From Megaleporinus macrocephalus (Eukaryota; Chordata; Actinopteri; Characiformes; Anostomidae): DNA of 64,000 bases. The notes beneath the pieces are model-generated. The model was given only the letters and a program-made list of their open reading frames with translations, did not search any database and had not been told where the DNA came from. This document shows positions 33,470 through 45,694 of the stretch, piece by piece. Position 1 is the stretch's first letter. Every line of letters starts with the position of its first letter. The stretch covers positions 2,128,046 through 2,192,045 of the forward strand of contig CM038726.1 of NCBI GenBank assembly GCA_021613375.1, given 5' to 3'. A program made the translations under genes and the position numbers.

Positions 33470-34790
33470 TCTTAAGACCCTCTACAACATACCCCAGGAC
33501 TAATCTAGACTCTCTCGTACATACACCTAGACTAATACAGACTCTCTCCAACATACACCTGGACTAATCTAGACCCCCTAAAACATATCCCAGGACTAAT
33601 CTAGACCCTCTCCAACATACCCCAGGACTTATCTAGACCTTCTTCAACATACCCCAGGACTTATCTAGACTCTCTCGTACATACACCTAGACTAATACAG
33701 ACTCTCTCCAACATACACCTGGACTAATCTAGACCCCCTAAAACATATCCCAGGACTAATCTAGACCCTCTCCAACATACCCCAGGACTTATCTAGACCT
33801 TCTCCAACATACCCCAGGACTTATCTAGACTCTCTCCTACATACACCTGAACTAATCTAGACTCTCTACAAGATGTCCCAGGACTTATCTAGACTCTCTC
33901 TTACATAGACCTGGACTAATCTAGACCCCCTAAGGCATATCCCAGGACTTATCTAGACTCTCTCCTACATACACCTAAACTAATCTAGACCCCCTAAAAC
34001 ATATCCCAGGACTTATCTAGACTCTCTCCTACATACACCTGGACTAAGACAGACCTTCTCCAACATACTCCATACTTATCTAGACCCTCTACAACATATC
34101 CCAGGACTAATCAAGACCCTCTACAACATACCCCAGGACTAATCTAGACCCTCTACAACATACACTTGGACTGATATAGACCATCTACAACATACACCTG
34201 GACTAATCTTGACTCTCTTCTACATACACCTGGACAAACCTAGACCCTCTACAACATACCCTGGGACTTATCTAGACTCTTTCCAACATACACCTGGACT
34301 AATCAAGACCCTCTCCAACATACCCCAGGACTTATCGAGACTCTCTCCTACATACACCTGGACTAATCTAGACCCTCTACAACATATCCCAGGACTTATC
34401 TACACACTCTCCAACATACACCTGAACTAATCTAGACTGGCTCCGGCATTCACCTGGACTAATCTAGACCCACTCCAACACAAACCTGGACTAATCTAGA
34501 CCCGCTCCAATATACACCAGGACTAATATAGACCCTCAGAAACAACATAATCAAGTCTAAGTCAACAACATACACCTGGACTAATCTAGACCGTCTCCAG
34601 CATACATCTGAGCTAATCTAGACCCGCTCCAACATACACCTGGACTAATCTAGACCTTCTCCAGCATGCATCTGAACTAATCTAGACCCACTCCAAGATA
34701 CACCTGGACTAATCTAGACCTTCTCCAGCATGCATCTGAACTAATCTAGACCCGCTCCAACACACACCTGGACTAATCTAGACCACATAA
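33470..34790. repeat. 32-bp minisatellite, about 40 copies
   Basis: The unit is ACTAATCTAGACTCTCTCCA then ACATACACCTGG, with variants CCCCAGGACTTATCTAGAC and CATGCATCTGAACTAATC. A block at about 33480-33640 recurs at about 33660-33820. Units are diverged towards the 3' end. Confidence 0.93.
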
Positions 34791-35831
34791 TCAAGTCTAT
34801 TAAGTCAGCAATGCTAAGTCATAGTAGTAAGCTTCCATTCTTAGGCCTTGACCAGATCCAGACACCAAACAATTTTTGGCTAATTGGCCTCATTCGGGGG
34901 TGAGAGCGGGGCAGGCTGATTTGATGTTGTTCTTTTTTTTTTTTTGAGGCTCATGGTGACCACGCCTCTAAAATAATATTAAGTTGGCAAAGTTGGTGAG
35001 CATCAGTTCTGGCTTGATAACGATGCTGGCATGGTCGGTGCCAACAGGCATAGTTTGGAAGTGACTTCAAATCAGCAGCTCTGTCGTACGGGGCCACAGC
35101 TGTGAGGTCTGATATCCCGGGCGTTGAGACACACCCAGTTTCGCGTCAGGCTGATTCTCAACTTCCACAGCTACCAAAACAAGAAACGGCTGCGCAGACG
35201 TGTTGGTGCAGCGCAGACTGAAAGAGAAACAGACGCCTACAGTTAGAGAGTCAGCTAGTGCAGAGTCTGCTCGGTAGAATCTGGCAACCTCCGGCTGGTT
35301 ATCTGGATGTATCCTAGCAGCATCACCAGCGTCGGCGAGTGGCGGGACGGGAGGGGTTGGGTGGTGCCTGTATTTCTGGAAGTTTTCCTGGAGTATGTGT
35401 GAGTGTGGAAAGCATTTATACATTCGTCTCCAATAAAACCAGTTTTAAAAGGTCGTACTTCACGGAGGAACGCTGAAGCAGCTGCTCACGTGTTAAATAT
35501 CCAGCCGTCCTGTAGACGCTGTGAACGTTTTGGAATGAATGGACCTGAATTTACATCCACAGGTGTTTAGATACTCGGTTCAGATATACACGGAGCTCTG
35601 AAGCTTCTTTTACTATCTGGTGTGGACCGGAGGAGGACGGGTTCTCCTTTTAGAGTCCGGTTCCTCTCCAGGTTCTTCCTCTTGTTCTGAGAGAAGTTTG
35701 CTGCAGAGCTGCTTTGTGACAGCATCTGTTGTAAAGAAACCTCGACTTGTACCTGACTTGACTAACCAGGACGTCCAGGCTTTCTTCAGGTCCCTCTTCT
35801 TTTCATTCTCTACCTTTAGTTTTAATTAATT
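34791..35831. other. Non-repetitive segment, unassigned open frames
   Basis: A 118-aa reverse frame (35423 down to 35067) contains a good acceptor-like site on the - strand (GTTTCTCTTTCAG, ending at 35218), after which 49 codons remain open to a TGA. A 69-aa frame (35620-35829) is on the + strand. No known family is recognised in either, and exon status is speculative. Confidence 0.3.
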
Positions 35832-36252
35832 CTTTACTTCTCTCTCTCTTTCTCTCTCTCTCTTTCTCTCTCTTTTCCTTTTATTCTATCTCTCTCTTAC
35901 TCCTCTCTCTCTCATTCTTTCTCTCTCCCTGATTCTCTCTCTTTCCTTACTTCCATCTCTCTCACTTCTCTCTCTCTTTCCACTTTTTTCATTCTCTCTC
36001 TTTTTCTCTCTGCCTTTCTCTATCCCTTTCTCTTCTCTCTCCTCTTGCTTTCTTCCTCTCTGTCTCTCCTTTCTTCTCTCTCTCTCCCCCTTTCTTTCTC
36101 TCTTTCTTTCTCTCTCTTCTCTCTCTCATTCTTTCTCTTTCGTTTTTTTCTTTTTCTCTCCTACTCCCTCTCTCTCTCTACTTTTTTCTTTTCTCTCTCT
36201 CTTTCCTTCTCTCTCTCTCCTTCTAACTCTTTCTCACTCCTCTCTCTACTTT

Positions 36253-36307
<55 letters not shown>

Positions 36308-36585
36308 TCCTTTCTGTCGCTCTTACCTTCTATCTCTCTCTTGCTCTTTCTCTCTCTCTTTCCTTCTCTCCCTCTCTCTCTCTCCCTCAATCTCTCTCTT
36401 TCCTTCTTTCTCTCCCTTGTGCCTTCTCTCTCTCTTTCCTCCTCTCTGTCTCTCTTTCCTTCTCTCTCTTTCTTTCCTTCTCTCTCTATCTCTCTCTCTC
36501 TCTTTCCTTCTCTCTTTCTTTCCGTCTCTCCCTCTCTCTCCTTCCCTCTCTCTATATATATCTCCCTCTCTCTCTCTCTCTCTTT
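35832..36585. repeat. CT-rich polypyrimidine tract (TCTCTC/TTTC)
   Basis: About 750 bases of nearly pure pyrimidine, including a pure CT run near 36257-36303. The 214-aa Ser/Leu frame is its translation. It resembles the tract in ar intron 7 in composition but has a different unit. Confidence 0.95.
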
Positions 36586-37878
36586 ATACCAGTAATGTTG
36601 AGGAATTTCACTTTCAGTCCAGCTCTACATCTTCTACTCCTCGTTTCTACTCAAATTTCTATTTTACGTTCTTTTATTCATGCTGCTAAAATTAAACATG
36701 TAAAAACTTGAATTAAGAGATAGCGGTTAATATTCGGTGTGCTCGGCGACTTACTCTCACTTCTAATTTCTAATTTCCTCTAATTTGATCTTAAAGCTGA
36801 TCTCAGCCCCTAAACGCTTATCAGAGCTGCTTTCTCCTCAAAATTCAGATTTTACTTCTCGCATTTGAGCTCATCTTCTTCTGCAGTAGAACAATGTCGG
36901 CCTGACAGGATCAAACCGGAGAGGACAAATAAGGAGCTTATATATACGTAAACAAACCGGGGCATCATTAGAATTACTATTTGGTTTCATAATTGCTTTC
37001 CACTTTTGTTTCAGTCCATGATTTGATGTATTTGTAGCTTTTTCATATCACAGTAATGTATTATGGGGTAATTGCCTTTGAGAAAGTCTAACAATTCCAA
37101 TAATTATGAATAAATAAATAAATAAATAGTTTGAACTAGTAAGCTATGAATGGAACTGATTGGACAAAAAGGTTTTCCATTAAGTCATTAAATCATTAAG
37201 TCAGCTATTCATTGTAAATGGAAAAAAAAAAAACCAAACTTCTGTTAATAATAAAGATAAAAATTTGACTCCAGGATTTACACGTAGGCAAAAAGTGCAG
37301 CAAAGCTCTCGTTTGCATTACTGCGGGCGCTAAAACGTTGTTAGGCCAACTCAATGAAACAGCACAGACTCTCTTTGACCCTGAAAACGGGTTCAGGACT
37401 GATTCAGGACGTCAGTAGCTCAGCGACTGAGTGGATGGAGCGTCTGAATGGAGGAAGCAGGTGGATCTGATTAAAGCCACAATAGAACTGCAGGAGAATC
37501 AGCTGGAGCTCAATTCGCTAACAGTCTCTCTCCATGACATCCTTTCAAAACATGTCCCACTGAATCACATCCAGTATATTCAGTTATTAATAACGATCAC
37601 CAAGAACATCTATCCGATCTAAAAAAAAGGCTTTTATTTTTAACATCATTTTCATATTATTTAACTGTTTTTATTAGATATTATTTTATCATTTTTCCGT
37701 ACTAACTGATTTGCTTGTTTTGATTGTTTAACCCATTTTTCTTGCTGTTTTATAATTATTACTTCTGGTGTTCCTTTTTATCTTACATGTTTACAATTTA
37801 TTTATTTATTTATTTTAACAGTTTGTTTACCTGTTTGTTTACATTTGAGGATTCACTTCACTTTCGTGGACATTTATT
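36586..37878. other. AT-rich non-coding DNA with one unassigned small frame
   Basis: Mostly AT-rich sequence. A 63-aa frame at 37431-37622 (MDGASEWRKQVDLIKATIEL at its start) looks mildly helical and could be a remnant of a mobile-element protein, but no family is recognised. From about 37680 the sequence resembles the 644-bp tandem unit found from 38707 onward (shared TGATTTGCTTGTTTTGATT). Confidence 0.4.
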
Positions 37879-38640
37879 AAGTTGGCTTGAAAGAGCCAAC
37901 TTACTGTTCTTCGTGATCTTCTTACTCTTATTCTTATTCTATTCGCGAAATATAAAATGTTTCTCGTCCCACAGTTTTCGAGCTAAATCCATGATCGTAG
38001 GTCCTATAGCGCAGATTTATGCTTGTGCTTTTCTAAGAGATCCGACTTACGGTTTTCCGGAAAACGGCGTTCAAACAGGGAATTTTGGCCCCATAGGAAT
38101 GAATGGCGGAATGTTGAGAGAATTCAAATTTAACTGCCAGCAGTGATATCACAATGAACATCTCTCACACAGACACCCATTAAACAGTACACACAAACTC
38201 ACACACACGCACACTCACACACACACACACAGCAAGAACAACAGGAGCAGCGCTTTTAATGTGGACTTGTAGAATTTTAAGGTGGAGTTATAGGAATTTC
38301 AGGTGGAATTGTAAAAATTTTACGTGGACTTGTGGAAATTTAAGGTGGAATCATGGGAATTTAAGGTGGACTTACAGAAATTTAAGGTGGACTTGTAGAA
38401 ATTTAAGGTTGAGTTATAGGAATTTAAGGTGGAATTGTTTACATTTAAGGTGGACTTGTAGAAATTTAAAGTGGAGTACTAAATATTTAAGGTGGATTGC
38501 TAGATATGTAAGGTGGACTTGTAGGAATTTAAGGTGGATTTATAGGAATTTAAGGTGGAGTTACAGGTTACAAAACACACCTTCGCCAAACACAGACATC
38601 ACACACACACAACTATCAGCGGGCGATTTCAAGCCAACTT
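37879..38640. mobile_element. Inverted-terminal-repeat element inserted in a tandem unit
   Basis: The ends AAGTTGGCTTGAAA (37879-37892) and TTTCAAGCCAACTT (38627-38640) are exact reverse complements. The left end itself folds back (AAGTTGGCT with AGCCAACTT at 37894-37902), and beside the right end GAAGTTC and GAACTTC form another hairpin (to about 38661). The element holds a CA-rich stretch and a 21-bp minisatellite but no transposase, so it is non-autonomous. It interrupts sequence that is contiguous in the related copy near 39300, apart from divergence. No clear target-site duplication is seen. Confidence 0.6.
38259..38570. repeat. 21-bp minisatellite inside the inverted-repeat element, about 15 copies
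   Basis: The unit is approximately GGTGGACTTGTAGAAATTTA plus A. As 21 is divisible by three it leaves a 7-residue repeating frame (Arg-Trp-Thr-Cys-Arg-Asn-Leu) of 156 aa in total, which I regard as an artefact. Confidence 0.9.
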
Positions 38641-38706
38641 CGAAGTTCGTTTATGAACTTCCCCTCTCTAGTTACAGAATTGTTTTTACTAGTTTCAGTC
38701 CCTTTC

Positions 38707-40260
38707 CTGCATCCCTGGTATCATTGTGAATGAGGTTCACTTTCAATACACCCTGATTTATATAAAGGTTGTCTGGTTAATTGAATAATTGATCATAAAT
38801 ACTATAAATAAACTATAATATCTATCATGACAATTACTAATAATCAGAAAATCAGATATTTAGAAAACCAGCAGCACATGTAGTGCGGTTTTTGAGTAAT
38901 AAACACATTGCAGCCTGAATAAAATCACAATTTCATGCTTATATTTCACAGTGTCCAAACATCTGGACTTATAACAATGATCATGTGACAAGATAACGTT
39001 TATTACAGGAAAATCTGAAGCTCAACACTCGACTTTCCACTGCTTTGTTCATTTCATTTTTAAGCCAACTGTATGTGTTTAAACTCTTTTAGTCACTTTG
39101 AGTTTCCTTTAATCAACTTTGTTTTTTCTTATTTAGTAAGTTTTTTTTTCATTTTATCTAATAATTGATTTGCTTGTTTTGATTTTAGTATTAGTTTGTT
39201 TTAATGGTTAGAATTTCTATATTTTTTCTGGTTTTGTTTAAAAAAAATGACTAAAAATAATTTTACTATCTGTACTGTTTAAATTTTAGAATTTATTTCA
39301 CCCTCATTGACTTTAAAGACAGAATTTATTTATTTGTTTCTGCTTCTTTCCTGCATCCCTGGTATCATTGTGAATGAGGTTCACTTTTAATACACACTGA
39401 TTTATAAAAAGGTTGACTGGTTAATTGATAAACTGATTGCAATAAACTCTAATATCAGTTATTCCAATTACTGATAACCATGAAACAAGTGAAGAAAATC
39501 TAACAAAAACATGTAGCTGAATCAGATATTTAGAAAAAAAAAGAAAATCACAATTTTGTTTATATATTTTACAAAATTGGTCCTGCTTCCAAACGTCTGG
39601 CCTCATAACAACTATCATGTGACAAGGTGGCATTTATTACTGGACAATCTGGAGCTTACATCACTCGACTTTCCATTGTTTTGTATATTTTATTTTTATT
39701 TTGTTTGTTTTTATTAATTTTCTTTGTTTCTCTTTTCTAGTCTATTTTGTTATTTTACTATCTTTGTTTTTTTATCTTATTTGTTTGTTTTTATTTGATG
39801 TTTTCATATTACCTAATAATTGATTAGTTTTAGTGTTAGTTTGTGATTCTTTGTTTAATTTATTGGGATAGATTTTTTTTTTGTCCAAAAAATGCTTAAT
39901 ATGTATTTTATTATCTGTCCTGTTTTAACTAATTACTTTTTTACTTTTAACATTACAGAATTCTACATTTTTTAATTCCTTGTGTATTATAATCATCTGT
40001 GTCGTTGTAAAAGTTGACAGATTAATTGATTAATTGATGACATTAAATTATAATATCAGTTATGACAATTCCCGACAACAGTAAGATGACTCAGTTATAG
40101 TACTGAACCCAATATGCCATGCCATGTAGTTGAATTAAAAATGAGAAAACCAGCAGACAACGTAGACGTTCTTGAGTAACACATTGCAGCTTGAAGAAAA
40201 TCACAATTTCATGCTTATATTCTACAAAGCTTGTCCTGCGCCCAAACGTCTGGCCTCTAG
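38707..40260. repeat. 644-bp tandem duplication, two copies plus partial third
   Basis: CTGCATCCCTGGTATCATTG, then TGAATGAGGTTCAC, begins at 38707 and again at 39351, a 644-base offset. Later landmarks (AAAATCACAATTTCATGCTT, then ACATCTGG or ACGTCTGG and a CTCGACTTTCCA segment) follow in both copies. The AAAATCACAATTTCATGCTT block occurs a third time near 40197. Copies are diverged by substitutions and small indels, so the duplication is not recent. Confidence 0.85.
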
Positions 40261-40297
40261 TGTACGTCTGTGATACTTGTTTCGACTGTTCTGGCAG

Positions 40298-40531
40298 CGC
40301 AGAGAGAAAAGAGAGAGATTTATCTGTGTCCTGAACGGGACGGCAGAAATGAAGCAACTGGGCTTCAGGAGAAGTAAGTGAGAAACGTAAAACAAAGCTG
40401 AGTTTTGTCTGTACGGACCAGTCAGCCAAAACAACTGTGGGTGTTTTCCAGGTTCTGTTTGGTCTGATACACAAAGCCATCCACCCAGAGGCCCTGTAAA
40501 CCAAATCCTCAAAAAACACATAAAACATTAA
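40298..40531 (+). other. Candidate two-exon terminal coding segment (unassigned)
   Basis: A pair of intervals reads as exons on the + strand: 40298-40373, after a CTGTTCTGGCAG acceptor and before a consensus GTAAGT donor, and 40452-40531, after a TGGGTGTTTTCCAG acceptor. Splicing out the 78-base intron keeps a frame of about 50 codons (beginning RREKRERFICVLNGTAEMKQ) that ends at TAA 40529-40531. No family is recognised and no upstream exon is found. The - strand is also open here for 145 aa (40528 down to 40091), so at most one is real and both may be chance. Confidence 0.18.
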
Positions 40532-40679
40532 GGGGCTTTACGAGGGGATCGTTCAGGGGGTCCAGCAGCTGGAATCAAGCAACACGGACTCACATACGCA
40601 ACAGTCTGTAATAAACTCTTTATCTTATTGCAGCTTCAATACTTTTCAGGAAACTCAAAAATCTGATAGTATACTTAGT

Positions 40680-41920
40680 TGCACTATTAGTTGCAATGCC
40701 ATTGCTGTGCTTTATAAGGTGTTGGTCATTGCTATGATATCTTAGGTGGCTGCTAAAGTGTTGCAAGGTCATTGCTATAATATCTTAGGTGGTTGCTAAA
40801 TTGTTGCAAGGTCATTGCTATGATATCTCAGGTGGTTCCTAAGTGTTGCAGGGTCATTGCTATTATATCCCAGGTGGTTGGTAAAGTGTTGCAAGGCCAT
40901 TGTTATAACAACCCAGGTTGCAATGTCATTACTTTCATATTGCAGGTGGTTCCTAAAGTGTTGCAAAGCCATTGCTTTATCACCACGTGATTGCTAAAGT
41001 GTTTCAGGGTCGTTGTTATGACATCCCAGGTGGTTGCTAAAGTGCTGCAAGGCCATTTATATGATATCTGAGGTGGTTGCTAAAGTATTCCAATGTCATT
41101 TGGATGCTTTCTAAGGTGTTGGCCACTGCTAGGCTATCCTAGGTGGTTGCTAAAGTATTACAAGGCTAAGTGGTTGCTAAGGTGTTGCAAAGCCATTGCA
41201 AAGACATTGCTATGATATCTCAGGTGGTCGCTAAAGTGTTGAAAGGCCATTGCTATAATATTGCAGTTGGTTGCTAAAGTGTTGCAGGGCCATTGCTATA
41301 ATATCACCAGGTCGTAGCTAAAGTGTTATAAATTCATTGCTATGATATCCCAGATGGTTGCTAAGATGTTGCAAGGCCATGGTTAGGCTATCCTAGGTAG
41401 TTGCTAAGGTGTTGCCAGGCCATTTTTATGATGTCCCAGGTGGTTACTAAAGAGTTGCAAGGCCATTGCTATCATTTTGCAGGTGGTTGCTAAAGTGTTG
41501 CAGGGCCATTGTTATAATATTACCAGGTCATAGCTAAAGTGTTACAAATTCATAGCTATGATATCCCAGATGGTTGCTAAGATGTTGCAAGGCCATGGTT
41601 AGGCTATCCTAGGTAGTTGCTAAGGTGTTGCAAGGCCATTTTTATGACGTCCCAGGTGGTTGCTAAAGAGTTGCAAGGCCATTGCTATCATTTTGCAGGT
41701 GGTTGCTAAAGTGTTGCAGGGCCATTGCTATAATATCACCAGGTGGTAGCTAAAGTGTTGCAGATTCATTGCTATGATATCCCAGATGGTTGTTAAGGTG
41801 TGGCAAGATTATTAACATGATATCTGCTGTGGTTGCTAAGGTGTTGGAAGGCCATTTACATGATATCCCAGATGGTTGCTAATGTGTTGCAAGGCCACTG
41901 ATCTGATATCCCACATGATT
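40680..41920. repeat. About 43-bp minisatellite, about 28 copies
   Basis: The unit is approximately GGTGGTTGCTAAAGTGTTGC then AAGGCCATTGCTATGATATC then CCA. A block at about 41275-41450 recurs at about 41485-41690, showing higher-order duplication of four to five units. Confidence 0.93.
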
Positions 41921-42439
41921 AATAGAACATTAATAGAAACAGTAATTACAGTGATCTCTCCTTTTAGATCTTTGGGTAACATGGTGAAAGAAAAGTGCAG
42001 TGCAATGCATAAAGGAAAACAGAAGAGCAGCTATTCCTCAGGTGACTGAGAACATCAGTTCAGGATGTGATCAGATTTAGCAAGAACAGTCTGTCCACAA
42101 CTATACACAGAGATATATCATAGTTGGGCTGCAGTGCATAAATAACCTAACAAAGATGAACGACCATCTGTGAGGTCAGCAGTGTAGAAACCATCAGCAC
42201 CGGTCTATAGAGATGCAGGGAAAAAAGTGATATGGCGTGATGAGCCATCCTTCACCTTGTGAGCAAGTGCCTACACAATGTACAGGTACAGGCCTGATGC
42301 TTGACCCATACAGTGAAAAAGTCAGGTGGTCAGCAAATCAATACAAAGTCTGAAAGGTGTAAAATTTGTTATACTCATAACTTCTGAACTGTTAAAGCAG
42401 ACGTCAACTGATGTCTGCTCCCTTTAGTCTGAACCTTTA
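41921..42439. other. Spacer, no gene seen
   Basis: Non-repetitive DNA leading into the LINE fragment. No supported frame is present, and it could be older 5' LINE sequence beyond recognition. Confidence 0.4.
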
Positions 42440-43545
42440 GTGCTAGAAGATCAGACGGTCAGACGAGTCCTGAGATCATGGCCAGAGAAGAAAGCCACAG
42501 AAATCGATAACAATGAAAATATTTCAGGATTCTGAAGAAGACTCTGTTAAAGCGGCGAGAAAATTATGCCAACAAATCTGGAGAACAGCTCAATGGCTGG
42601 CAGATTGAAAGGTCAGTTTATATGTCAATACCAAAGAAAGGAGACAAGAACGAGTTTGCAAACTATCAGTCTCCCACTAATCATTCAGCACAGACTACAG
42701 CAAAAAAGAGGTAGGGTTCAGGAAAGGCAGCAGAAGACGAGATTTCATTGCTGATGTTCATAGGACCATCGAAAAACACGACTACGGCAAAGCTTTGAGC
42801 TATATCAACCATGTAAAATGCCCTCAGGGAACTGGGAACGCTCAAGCACCTCAGTGTTCTAACGAGGGATCCCTACACTGGTTGGAAAATGAACAACCAG
42901 ACTGGTTCCACATTGGCAAGGTAGTTAGGCAAGGCTGCCCACTATCCCTACTCCTGTTCAACTTGTATGCAAAGCATATGGCAAGAGAAGCAGGATTAAA
43001 AGGAAACTAGGGTTCGGATTGGAGAATTTGATAATCCTTGATATGTGGTTGATACAACACTGATAACAAACCTGAAGGCCCTTAGAAGGAGGAACAGACG
43101 GGACTTGAGCTCAACATGAAGAAGACTATGGTCATGATGAGATATAAGACTGCCAAGTTCAGCTCTGATGGAGATTGAGGTAGAAGTGGTAGCTATCTTG
43201 TGCCTAATTAGACTAAATGCCAAGAACAGAGGATCCAGCATTCAGCTTGTAAATATCTTCAAATGCATCAACTTGTAAGAACCTTAGTCAGCAAAGAAAA
43301 CAAAAGGAACAAATGAAGCCTCACCTCCTACTGGATGCCCAGATAACCAAATTAACGCTCCTATTTTGGAAGATTTCTCTGATGGATTTGAAGATCTTTG
43401 GACACATTCTGAGAAAAAAAAAAAAGTTTACTGGAAAAAGGGAGTTATGTTTGGAGGAGTTGAAGGTAAAAGAGGAAGCAGGTCCCTCCATCATGTTGCT
43501 GGTCATCCCCTTCTTTTACTTGCAACTCTTCCAAGCATAGCTGCC
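42440..43545 (+). mobile_element. Degenerate RTE-clade LINE fragment (reverse transcriptase remnant)
   Basis: Conceptual translation across several frames gives a broken RTE-type reverse transcriptase. An early piece near 42610 resembles the KKGDKNEFANYQS region, followed by a FRKGSRRR-like piece and TIEKHDYGKALSYINH near 42750-42800. WFHIGKVVRQGCPLSLLLFN with LYAKHMAREAGL lies at 42915-43000. A distorted KIFGHILRKKKKF/EELKVKEEAG piece at 43400-43480 matches the C-terminal part of such proteins. Stops and frameshifts occur throughout, and the catalytic YADD-type motif is not intact. The element is a dead, 5'-truncated relic. BovB-like and Rex3-like elements both belong to this clade, and I cannot separate them here. 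Confidence 0.75.
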
Positions 43546-45694
43546 TTTTTCCAGTGAACTGGTTCTTCTCAAAATGTGCCCAAAATAGAAACTTCAATCG
43601 TCCCCTTCTTTTAAAGCCAGAGGAATCAAGAACCAGAGGTTCAGAGCCCTAAAAATTCCCAAAAAAAGATGGAACCTTCTTGAGGAACGCCATCCGTATG
43701 GTTCCCAGGAAATTTTTGGTTTGTTTTTGCATGGGAGCAAACTTGCTTCTTTATATTTGCCACAATAAAGCACACCAGATCTGTCAGTTTGTGTCTTCTG
43801 GGTTTTGGGCTTCAAGCTTCATTGTGCTTTATGACAAATAACTGGTTTTCAAAAGTGTATGTAATACGAACGATCCTGAAAAATCCACAGGGCACCAGAA
43901 GTTTGCTTAATAGTTGGATGAGTGTAAAAATAATGCGAATCACATGCCGTGGCCTGCATAGTCAAAACGTCTCAAGCCAGTTAAAAAGCTGAGGGGACGT
44001 CTTGGACCTTCGCCCGCATTCTCCACCACCTGTGACAAAACACCACTTGAGAAAATATCTATTGCAACAATGGTGTTCCAGCACTCCAGTACAGTTCCAG
44101 GGTCTTCAGAAAACCTATGGGATGGGATGTCTGAGTTTGATTTGGGTCCGGGGTATTGCCCGTGTTTTAGGGGGGGTTTCCTTAAATGTGTATATATGCA
44201 CCCACATTTATATATTCATAGATATACACATACCTTCCCGACTGTCTGGAAGCGTTCTCAAAGAACTTGGTCTTGGAAGCGACGCTGTGGAAAAAGAAAA
44301 AGAGAAACAGAGAGAAAATAAATCCCTTGATCCCTTTTTCCCCCCGTCAAGGCAAACTCTGGTATATGTTTGATGCATCATCTTCGCAGCGCCAAAATTT
44401 TACGACTCTGATCTCAGGCCCCGCCGTTGCAACATTACTGAAACGCGTCCAGGCTGCATTTCTCAAAACGAGGAACTCAGCCCTGAGTTCGCAACAAAGG
44501 TACTGTATAAATAACACTCTTGGATCAATTCATGAAAATCACCCAAGGCCTTCCCAACTGATCACCTCATGCGTCTTCATTGATTTCTATGCAGGCTTTT
44601 AAAAGTCTTAATTTCTGCCTGTGGACAAAGATGTACTTTTTAAAATGCATACGTTTTAATGATTGAAACTAGTTATATGAAATTTTCATGGGTTATACTT
44701 TTATTACTGGGTGTTAATTGACAAAATGTAAGAAAGTTGGACAAATTTTTGTCCTCTATATCTTCACATTGAAGCACAACAGATATTTCATACTTTGGTA
44801 GCCATTACTCATAGTATTTTTTGCCAGTTAGGCAATGGTAACACAGCAACAGTCTGCCAGTTATGGAGGTATCATAAAAACCATTACATCATGCCTACAT
44901 GTCACATCTTAAATGCATTGGGCTCATGTACAACAAAGTCTCCCATAAAATATAACATTTGTATCACTGGAAATATTATATATTTTACTATTATGCTTAC
45001 TATTACTATACATTTATTATATAGTAATCATTAGTTACACTTAAATTAAAATATTAAAAAAATATTTTTACAAATAAAAAAAACTGTTCTTTACTTTCAA
45101 GGTCATTTTAGAGTACTTCTATTGGTCCAATTCTCGTACATGTTTAATATAACATATAACATAACATAAAAAAATTTTAAACATATATATTACTTTTTCT
45201 TAGGCCATTGATAATATTCTGGTACTTCTGAGAATGTATATTTCTATATACAGAGATATAAACCCCCCCAAACCTGTTTATCAGAACTAGATTTTAGCAT
45301 GTACACTATCTTCTTCAGTCCTGTTAGAGAAATAGAAGTATTTAAATCTACATCAGAGCAAACGAGGCTCATTTCTAAAAAGACACTACAAACATTCTTT
45401 AAACCACAACCAGATGTTTTCCTTTGCTTCATGAATAATTCCATAATTGGTACCATTTAAACTGAGACTACCCAAACGGTTTAAGAATGATTTAAAATGA
45501 GTTTATTAATGATTAATACTTAGGTGATGAAGCTAAAATTCTGTGAATTTTCCATCAGTCAGTATTAAACCTGTCAGCTTCAATACACATGCAAATACAT
45601 CAGTTAGAAGAGCTTACTATTGCCCTTGTTCTTAATGTGTTAGAACTGCTCATTTATACTGTGTAAATGTTTATTACCTAAACTACCAGTTCTA
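43546..45694. other. Non-repetitive intergenic DNA, no gene seen
   Basis: Several short frames on both strands (for example 44002-44373 and 44267-44602, overlapping in different frames) have no recognisable domain, methionine context or splice signals. The second half (44600-45690) is AT-rich. Additional decayed transposon sequence is possible but not demonstrable by eye. Confidence 0.45.

Noticed and set aside
36045..36689. 214-aa Ser/Leu frame
   Set aside because: Translation of the CT-rich polypyrimidine tract at 35832-36585.
42795..43010. A host gene encoding a 71-aa protein
   Set aside because: The VRQGCPLS and LFNLYA motifs show it is part of a broken LINE reverse transcriptase.
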